Part shown: positions 40,576 through 47,317 of the stretch, in pieces | How positions within the stretch are numbered: position 1 is the stretch's first letter | Layout: every line of letters starts with the position of its first letter | DNA from: Synechococcus sp. UW140 | GTDB taxonomy: Bacteria; Cyanobacteriota; Cyanobacteriia; PCC-6307; Cyanobiaceae | Assembly: GCA_945875915.1 (NCBI GenBank) | Contig: CAMCMT010000019.1 | Location: 1 to 47,317 of the forward strand | Direction: 5' to 3' | Length of the DNA: 47,317 nucleotides | Position numbers and translations under genes: made by a program | Notes under the pieces: model-generated | Seen by the model: the letters and a program-made list of their open reading frames with translations, nothing else | Told to the model about the DNA's origin: nothing | Database searches by the model: none

Positions 40576-41690
40576 TGGGCCACCACCGCCTCCAGCCTCC
40601 GGGCCATGGCGTCGGTGGCCTGGGGAATCTGGCGCCGCCAGACGCTGCGGCCGAGCAGCACCTCCTCGCCCAGGCGTTCGAGGCCGAGCTGGTGCAACCA
40701 GCCATTGAGCTCGCTAGCTAGCAGGTCGCTGCGGATCAGGCAGGCGCCACTGCCGGCCGTGGCGGCCAGCAGCAGCTGTTCGAGGGGTGGGCCAACCAGG
40801 TGCTTCCAGCCCGGATGCAGCGTTAATTCCACTTCGGGCAGCCCCGCGCTGCAGCGCCGTAGCCGGCGCACCGCAGCCACGGCCGCCTGGCGGTTGGTGT
40901 CTACCAGCAACAGGCTTGGGGTCTTGCTCTGGTCGAGCAGGTCTTCGCAGCGGCGATCCAGCAGCTGGCGCAGCTGGGCTGGACAGCTGGCCTGCTCAAG
41001 GTGCCAGAGCAGGGCCCCGGTGCGGCGGTTGAGCTGGCGTACTTGTAGGTCGCTGCCTAGGGCCCGGGGTGCCGGTTTGGCCTGGGGAGGCTGCCAACGC
41101 CAGAGAACTTCCTGGCGCAGGGGCTGGAAACCCAGCTGGCGCAGCAGGCCCTGCCGTTGCAGGTCGAGGCTGGAGCAACTGGTGATCCAGCTGGCGGCGC
41201 TGCGGGCCCGCGGGAACGCTTCGCGCACCAGGGCCAACCCCACGGCGGCCCCACCGAGCTCTGGGGCCGCCAGGCAGGCCTCGGCACTGCGCAGGTGCAG
41301 CAGTTCAAAACAGCTGCCGCTGCGGTTAAGGCGCTGGCTCACCACCAGGGCCAGGGGCTTCTGTGGATCCCGATAGGCAACAAGCACCTGGGGGGCTAGG
41401 GGCCTCCGGGCCGCTAGGACATGTAGCAGCTGCTCCGGCCCTTGCAGTAACAGGGCCCGTTGCAGTAGGGGCTGCAAATCGAGGAAGGCGGGGTCCTGCA
41501 TCAGGGGCATGTGCCAGCCCCTTAGCGGTTCAATCACCAGGGGATGGGCCGATGGCGACAGCAAGGGCCCATTGGCACCACTGAGGTCGCGGCGGACCGC
41601 ACCAGAGGGAGGCCCTTGGCTCGGCTCGTTAGGTAGGGGCATCGCCCAGATCAACAGGCCTACTGTAATGCTATCGACGGACTGCTCCAA
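40530..41690 (-). CDS. Unrecognised protein with two GNAT-like halves, 386 residues
   Basis: The two halves end in similar motifs: LLRQLGFQPLRQEVLWRWQP (around 208) and WLHQLGLERLGEEVLLGRSV (around 345), which resemble the end of a GNAT fold. The first half has LGGAAVGLALVREAFPRARS, the second SLLLVDTNRQAAVAAVRRLR. The protein is soluble and Leu/Arg-rich. I cannot name the family or substrate. It is upstream of ruvX and overlaps it by 46 bp. A tandem acetyltransferase-like fold is an inference. Confidence 0.75.
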   Translation of the reverse strand: MEQSVDSITVGLLIWAMPLPNEPSQGPPSGAVRRDLSGANGPLLSPSAHPLVIEPLRGWHMPLMQDPAFLDLQPLLQRALLLQGPEQLLHVLAARRPLAPQVLVAYRDPQKPLALVVSQRLNRSGSCFELLHLRSAEACLAAPELGGAAVGLALVREAFPRARSAASWITSCSSLDLQRQGLLRQLGFQPLRQEVLWRWQPPQAKPAPRALGSDLQVRQLNRRTGALLWHLEQASCPAQLRQLLDRRCEDLLDQSKTPSLLLVDTNRQAAVAAVRRLRRCSAGLPEVELTLHPGWKHLVGPPLEQLLLAATAGSGACLIRSDLLASELNGWLHQLGLERLGEEVLLGRSVWRRQIPQATDAMARRLEAVVAQWQPRRRPLPTPLGR

Positions 41691-41704
41691 TCGACGCCCC
41701 TAGG

Positions 41705-42889
41705 CTAGGGACGCACCAGCACTAAGGGGGTGCGTTCATTGGCATTGCCGGCCGGGTTGGGCCGCAGGGCCCGCTGCAGCAGGGCTTCATCGCAGCCAGG
41801 GCTGGAGGCCAGCACCTTCACCCGGCCCAGGTCGTTGACATCGACCACGGCCACGGCCACCCCCAGCTGGGCCGCCAGGTCGCGGCAGAGCTCGGCGGGG
41901 CGCTCGGGCCCCAGGACGATCGTCTGGTCGTAGGGGGGCGTGGTGCCGGTGATGTCATCGATTAGGCGGGCCTGGTCGCCAGCGAGGCGGTAAAACCAGC
42001 CCTTGCTGCCCACGAGCTTCAGGGCCATGCCGATTAGCCAGGCGCCGAGGACCCGGGCCGGGCCGACCAGGTCGATCAAGCTCTGCAGGCCGCAGGCCGT
42101 TGCCAGGCTGCTGGTGGGGTGGAAAACGCGACACAGCAGCCGGGCCAGGGCCGAGGGCTCCACCGTGCTCGGGTGGTGGTAGCGACCCTGCATCACCGCC
42201 AGGGGCGTTTCGCCGATCGTGAGCACGTCGCCCGGCAACAGCAGACCGCCGGCGTAGTGGCGCAGCACCTCGGCCGGATCGTCGAGCACGCCCAGCAGGT
42301 GGGTGCGAATCGGCAACACCTGGCTGGCATCGCCCTGGCGCCAGAGGGCGCTCGCCGGGGCAACGGGCTCGGGCCGGCGCAGGGGAATCAGCAGGCCATC
42401 GCGGCGCTGCAGGCGGCCGAAGGGGCCGTAGTTGATCCAGTCGATGTCGAGCCAGAGGGTGTCGAGCAGGGGGCCGATCGGGGTTTCGGCCGGGGCGCTG
42501 AGGCGCAGGCTGATCCGGGCCGTTGTGGTTTTGCGACCTTTGACGATGTAGGCGAACCAATAGCCATCGGGCCGGGCCGGTTCATCGGGGTGGTCGGGGT
42601 CGATCTGGATCTCGATGGCAACAGCGTTGACCCGTCCCTGGCCCAGCAGGGTGGGCCGCACGTTCAGCTCGGGCACCATCACCTCCATGCGGGGGTGGGG
42701 GTTGGAGATCTGGATTTCGCCCTCCACCAGCAGGCTGTTGGCTTCGCTGCGCACCTGCCAGGCGCCACTACGCAGCTTCAGGGGCGAGGCCGGCCGCAGC
42801 CGATGGCGCAACTCCAACACCACCAGGGTCAGGCCGAAGAGCAGGGCGCCGGCCAGGACCAGGCTGATCAGGGGATGGAGAGCGGGCAC
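41705..42889 (-). CDS. Membrane-anchored CofE-like (F420-0 gamma-glutamyl ligase-like) protein
   Basis: A 394-residue protein: an N-terminal hydrophobic helix (LISLVLAGALLFGLTLVVLE), a beta-rich region (SLLVEGEIQISNPHPRMEVM, VPELNVRPTLLGQGRVNAVA), and a CofE-like domain beginning VLPIRTHLLGVLDDPAEVLR, followed by LPGDVLTIGETPLAVMQGRY and GPARVLGAWLIGMALKLVGS. Family members join glutamate to coenzyme F420-0 in archaea and actinobacteria; in cyanobacteria the same fold is annotated but a ligase function is not shown. The ORF lies 15 bp upstream of the GNAT-like gene. Confidence 0.82.
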   Translation of the reverse strand: MPALHPLISLVLAGALLFGLTLVVLELRHRLRPASPLKLRSGAWQVRSEANSLLVEGEIQISNPHPRMEVMVPELNVRPTLLGQGRVNAVAIEIQIDPDHPDEPARPDGYWFAYIVKGRKTTTARISLRLSAPAETPIGPLLDTLWLDIDWINYGPFGRLQRRDGLLIPLRRPEPVAPASALWRQGDASQVLPIRTHLLGVLDDPAEVLRHYAGGLLLPGDVLTIGETPLAVMQGRYHHPSTVEPSALARLLCRVFHPTSSLATACGLQSLIDLVGPARVLGAWLIGMALKLVGSKGWFYRLAGDQARLIDDITGTTPPYDQTIVLGPERPAELCRDLAAQLGVAVAVVDVNDLGRVKVLASSPGCDEALLQRALRPNPAGNANERTPLVLVRP

Positions 42890-42948
42890 ATCCAGGGCTC
42901 GATGACTGCGGGAGCGTAGGCGTCCCCGGCCCAGGCGGCCGCTTGGGC

Positions 42949-44379
<1,431 letters not shown>

Positions 44380-44486
44380 CAGGATCTGGCTCTTGGGCCG
44401 AGAAGCGAAATGGTTCAGCGGACAGGACTCTGGGCGACTAGGCAGCGGCGCCAATCCATCGGGGAATCGCCTTCAGCGCGACTCGC

Positions 44487-45050
44487 TCATCGGGAATAGG
44501 TGATCTCGCTGTTGAGCTCGTTGAACTCGTTGTTGCTGCTGGTGCCTTCCCCCTGCGGCTTGAGGCCAGTGGCCAGGGTGAGGGCGGCATTGATGCCGTC
44601 GATATTGATCGCGCCGCTTTCATCAAAAATCACCTGGCCGGCCGCGTCGAACACCACCACCTGGGGGATGGAGCCCTTCCAGTAATGGGCGGGGTCGCTG
44701 GGGCCGCCATCGCCCCGGTTCTGGACCAGATCGCTTTCCACCAGGATCAGCTCGGCGCTGCGCAGCCAGAGGCGCTGCAGTTCGTTGAACACCGGCGCGA
44801 AGCGTTTGCTGTCGGCGCTGTCATCGAGATAAAAGCCCAGCACGGTGACCCGGTGCTCGGCCAGGGAGTCGGCCAGGCTGTTGCGGGGCGGCACCAGGGA
44901 GCCGTTGCCCGCATAAAGGGCGTAGATGTTGCCGTCGTAGCTGTTGGTGTCGCGGGCGGCCCAGGCGGCTGAGCCACCAGGCCCCGGCAGGATCCAGCTC
45001 AGGCAGAGCAGCAGACCCAAGAGCAAATGGCGGGCTGGGGAGCGGAGCAT
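44487..45050 (-). CDS. Photosystem I accumulation factor-like thioredoxin-fold protein
   Basis: A secreted/thylakoid protein of 187 residues with a signal peptide (HLLLGLLLCLSWILPGPGGS, cut near AAWA), then SYDGNIYALYAGNGSLVPPR, SLADSLAEHRVTVLGFYLDD and DPAHYWKGSIPQVVVFDAAG. This is the layout of the cyanobacterial protein named thylakoid membrane photosystem I accumulation factor, which has a thioredoxin-like fold. The usual thioredoxin CxxC is replaced: the FYLDDSADSKRFAP segment lacks Cys, so it is unlikely to be a redox enzyme. The Ser/Asn/Glu-rich tail is short. Confidence 0.85.
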   Translation of the reverse strand: MLRSPARHLLLGLLLCLSWILPGPGGSAAWAARDTNSYDGNIYALYAGNGSLVPPRNSLADSLAEHRVTVLGFYLDDSADSKRFAPVFNELQRLWLRSAELILVESDLVQNRGDGGPSDPAHYWKGSIPQVVVFDAAGQVIFDESGAINIDGINAALTLATGLKPQGEGTSSNNEFNELNSEITYSR

Positions 45051-45126
45051 GCAGGGAGCCGGATCAAGGGAGCCGGGACGATGGCGCCATTGTGACCCTC
45101 AGCGCTGAAGGGCCCTAATTGGATTC

Positions 45127-46839
45127 CTAGCTACGGCCAAGGCTGCGGCCCATGCCCTGGAGAATGCCACGGCCCACCAGGCCGATGGCCCGGCCGATCA
45201 CCTGGGTCAGGACCAGCCCCACCAGGTCGCCCGTACGCCGGATCAGGGCATGGAGCTGGGGGGCGATCGCATCGCGGCTTTCCAGGGCCAAGGTCACCAG
45301 TTGCTGCAGCCAGCCCAGCCGCCGCAATTCCTGGTCCCGGGGTTCCGTTAGCAGCAGGGGGGTGATCGCTCCGCCCTGGAGGCGATACAGCAGCCTGCGG
45401 CTCTCATAGAGCTGGATGGGCCGCTCGAACCAGCCACTCCAACGTTGCTGGGCATTGAGCTGGTTGCGCAGTCGCTCGAGGTTGCGGGTGGCGAGCAAGT
45501 CGTCGCTGAGGAGGTAGCGGCGTAGCTCGGGCCAGGTGCTGCAGCTGGCCAGTAATTCGGCGCTAATCAGTTCAGCCGTGCGGATCAGCCAGTTGCTGAT
45601 CAGGGCCTCCAGCTGCAACAGGGCCGGAGGTTCATCGGGGGCCAGCAGCTGGCCGTTGACCAGCAGGGGCTGGGCCTGGACCAGGGCCAGCAGCATGGGC
45701 AGGGGCGAGGGCAGTTCGGGATCGTCGAGTTCGAAATCCCCTTCCTTGGCCAGGGTGATCGCCACCGGCAAAAGGCTGCCCTCCTGGGGCAACTGCACGT
45801 AGGGGCCGGCCATGTCGCTGAGGGCCAGGCGCCGCAGTTCCGGTTGGAGGTGTTGCCAGCGCTCAGTGAGCTCATCACCCCGCGGTCGCTCGTGGCGCAG
45901 ACGGGTTAGTAGCAGATCCAGGTGGCTGAGTAGGGCCAGCAGCAGGTCGCGGCGATGTTTGGGGGCCAGGCCTTCGAAGGCAAGGAGGTGACCACTGTTG
46001 TTGCGGAGTCCCACTTCAGCGGCCTGGTCGAGCCGCTGGCGGATTGCGAGCCACACCCCCAAGGCGGTGCGGTCCCGCAGGGTGATGGCGGTTGAGTTAG
46101 GGCCTTCGGTGCCATGGTTGAAGCCGCTGCTGTTCCAGTCCGCTGGCCCTGGCAATGCCAGCCCAGCCGCTTCAGAGGGGCTTGAAGTGGCGCTGCCCCA
46201 GGCCATGCCGAGGGGACCCCAGAGCCAGAGCAGCAGGGCCCGGGCGGCGGCCAACTCGCGCAAGCGGCCCTGCAGTAGCAATTCGCTGAGGCTGCTGGCA
46301 TCGGCCAAGGCCAGCCATTGGCAGCAGCGGGCCTCCTCCACTTGGATTTGTTGCAGTCCTGTTTGTAGGAGCCATTGCCCCAGGCCCAGGGGTGGGCCAT
46401 CAGTGGCTTTGACCTGGTCGGGCTGCAGATCGATCACCCGACCGCCTGCCAGCAAGGTGGCCACGGCCTGGCGCACGGTCTCGGCGTTGGGTTGTTGCAG
46501 GAGGCCGGCGGCGGGTAGGCCCAGCAGAAAATCAGCGCCGTAGGGCCCCTCGGAGCCCAGCAGCACCATCAATGGCTGGGGATGCCAGCGCTCCATCAGG
46601 AGACTCAGTTCCCGGGCCAGGGTTGGGGCTGGCAGGGATTGGCCCGGGGCCCAGATCACCAGATCGGGGCGTCCCACCAGCTCAGACTGGCCGCAGGCCA
46701 GCCGGTAGGACCCGCTGCTTTCAGGAGCGTCTCGATCCTGGGCAGATCCCTCGCCCAGCAGCCGTAATAACCCTTCCCGCAGCAGCGGTTCAGCCAGTAA
46801 CAGCAGTTCTGGATGCGGCTTGGCCTGGCTCTGAATCAC
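45127..46839 (-). CDS. DUF3685 (Ycf55-related) protein
   Basis: A 570-residue protein from GTG 46839. The N-terminal third resembles a response-regulator receiver-like domain (LLLLAEPLLREGLLRLL, LMVLLGSEGPYGADFLLGLP), without a clear phosphoacceptor Asp. The C-terminal half is the DUF3685/Ycf55-like region, with AELISAELLASCSTWPELRR and LLYRLQGGAITPLLLTEPRD, and ends GRGILQGMGRSLGRS. Function is unknown. The frame is open to 47064, but that would overlap the Fur-family gene and the extra residues look random. It is on the minus strand 76 bp upstream of the photosystem I accumulation factor gene. Confidence 0.8.
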   Translation of the reverse strand: MIQSQAKPHPELLLLAEPLLREGLLRLLGEGSAQDRDAPESSGSYRLACGQSELVGRPDLVIWAPGQSLPAPTLARELSLLMERWHPQPLMVLLGSEGPYGADFLLGLPAAGLLQQPNAETVRQAVATLLAGGRVIDLQPDQVKATDGPPLGLGQWLLQTGLQQIQVEEARCCQWLALADASSLSELLLQGRLRELAAARALLLWLWGPLGMAWGSATSSPSEAAGLALPGPADWNSSGFNHGTEGPNSTAITLRDRTALGVWLAIRQRLDQAAEVGLRNNSGHLLAFEGLAPKHRRDLLLALLSHLDLLLTRLRHERPRGDELTERWQHLQPELRRLALSDMAGPYVQLPQEGSLLPVAITLAKEGDFELDDPELPSPLPMLLALVQAQPLLVNGQLLAPDEPPALLQLEALISNWLIRTAELISAELLASCSTWPELRRYLLSDDLLATRNLERLRNQLNAQQRWSGWFERPIQLYESRRLLYRLQGGAITPLLLTEPRDQELRRLGWLQQLVTLALESRDAIAPQLHALIRRTGDLVGLVLTQVIGRAIGLVGRGILQGMGRSLGRS

Positions 46840-46999
46840 AGGGGCGGCCCAACAGGCCCCCAACCTACCGAGCTTGGCTGCGCCATTCCAGCTGTAGTCA
46901 GCACGTTTCCTCAGGGTTTTCGCTTCCGTATGGCTAGAGACGCTGCGATATGTCTCTTGGTGAAGCCGGTTGAAAGGGGAATTCAGGCAGGGCTGGATG

Positions 47000-47317
47000 T
47001 CAGCGGCGACGCCCGGTGAGTTGAAGGGTATAGGACTCAATCTCAAAGCCCGTGAGCGCTTCAATGCGGGCGATCAGGTCGGCGGGCAGGTGGATGTCCA
47101 GGTCCAGAATTGCTCCTGAGTCACTGCAGGTGAGATGGCTGTGGGGATCGCTGCGGTAGCCGTAAAGGCGACCGCTGGCCCGATCAAGGCATTCGATCAC
47201 TCCAGCCGATTGCAGGGCTTCGAGGTTTTGATACACCGAGGTGTGGCCGATGGCCCGGCCTTCGGCATTGAGCTGCTCAAAGATGTCGCGGGCGCTGAGG
47301 TGGTCCTGGCTGTCCCA
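47000..47317 (-). CDS. Fur-family regulator, 3' part (cut by window edge)
   Basis: The last 105 codons of a Fur-family repressor. The translation enters at WDSQDHLSARDIFEQLNAEG, followed by RAIGHTSVYQNLEALQSAGV (recognition helix and wing) and IECLDRASGRLYGYRSDPHS, HLTCSDSGAILDLDIHLPAD. The paired CxxC zinc motifs of the Fur-family gene at 26312 are absent here: only single Cys residues are seen, one near the end of the first domain and one in HLTC. This looks like the PerR/Fur-like subgroup found in picocyanobacteria. The N-terminus lies beyond the right edge. Confidence 0.88.
   Translation of the reverse strand, partial: WDSQDHLSARDIFEQLNAEGRAIGHTSVYQNLEALQSAGVIECLDRASGRLYGYRSDPHSHLTCSDSGAILDLDIHLPADLIARIEALTGFEIESYTLQLTGRRR

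Overview
The window is a GC-rich, gene-dense piece of a cyanobacterial chromosome, most likely from the picocyanobacterial (alpha-cyanobacterial) lineage of Synechococcus/Cyanobium. The evidence is the set of photosynthesis genes (psbD, ycf4, petM, ycf39, ndhL, a photosystem I accumulation factor), many families restricted to cyanobacteria (DUF3007, Ycf20/DUF565, DUF3685, DUF3727, cAbrB), a proteobacterial-like phosphoribulokinase, and an intronless tRNA-Leu(UAA). All calls come from reading the sequence and its translations; no database search was run.

Layout. 0-6 kb: 5' part of psbD (minus), ycf4, a lipoprotein cyclophilin, ilvH, an alpha/beta hydrolase, a bacterial Trm1-type tRNA methyltransferase, petM and ycf39. 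6-15 kb: metabolic genes (ridA, gloB, hisG, trpA), an ABC exporter, a second hydrolase, GNAT, tRNA-Leu, ndhL coupled to a DUF3007 gene, an MscS channel and a YciI-like protein. 15-22 kb: a c6-like cytochrome, the regulator cAbrB, a GNAT gene coupled to an unusual Nif11-like/cupin fusion, PsiE-like and YkvA-like membrane proteins, a group 2-type sigma factor, DUF2214, a small zinc metalloprotease and hisIE. 22-27 kb: zinc handling (znuB, znuC, a His-rich COG0523 GTPase and a Fur-family regulator, probably Zur). 26.8-28.5 kb: a gene-poor patch with short orphan ORFs, a perfect palindrome and what looks like a short-chain dehydrogenase remnant.

28.5-47.3 kb: Ycf20, class II aldolase, a Gfo/Idh oxidoreductase, a secreted protein, accD, prepilin peptidase, phosphoribulokinase, leuB, lpxD, proB, a YqeG phosphatase, DUF3727, ruvX, an unrecognised tandem GNAT-like protein, a membrane-anchored CofE-like protein, fumC, a photosystem I accumulation factor, a DUF3685 protein and a Fur-family gene cut by the window end. 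Most of this block runs on the minus strand with short gaps or start/stop overlaps.

Functionally the window joins carbon fixation and gluconeogenesis (prk, fba), fatty-acid and lipid A synthesis (accD, lpxD), amino-acid synthesis (ilvH, trpA, hisG, hisIE, leuB, proB), photosystem and NDH assembly, and zinc homeostasis. The less ordinary items are the Nif11-like/cupin fusion, a possible small RNA upstream of tRNA-Leu, the degraded patch at 27-28.4 kb, a strong hairpin that coincides with the 5' end of the gene after prk, and a tandem repeat carrying the hisIE stop codon.
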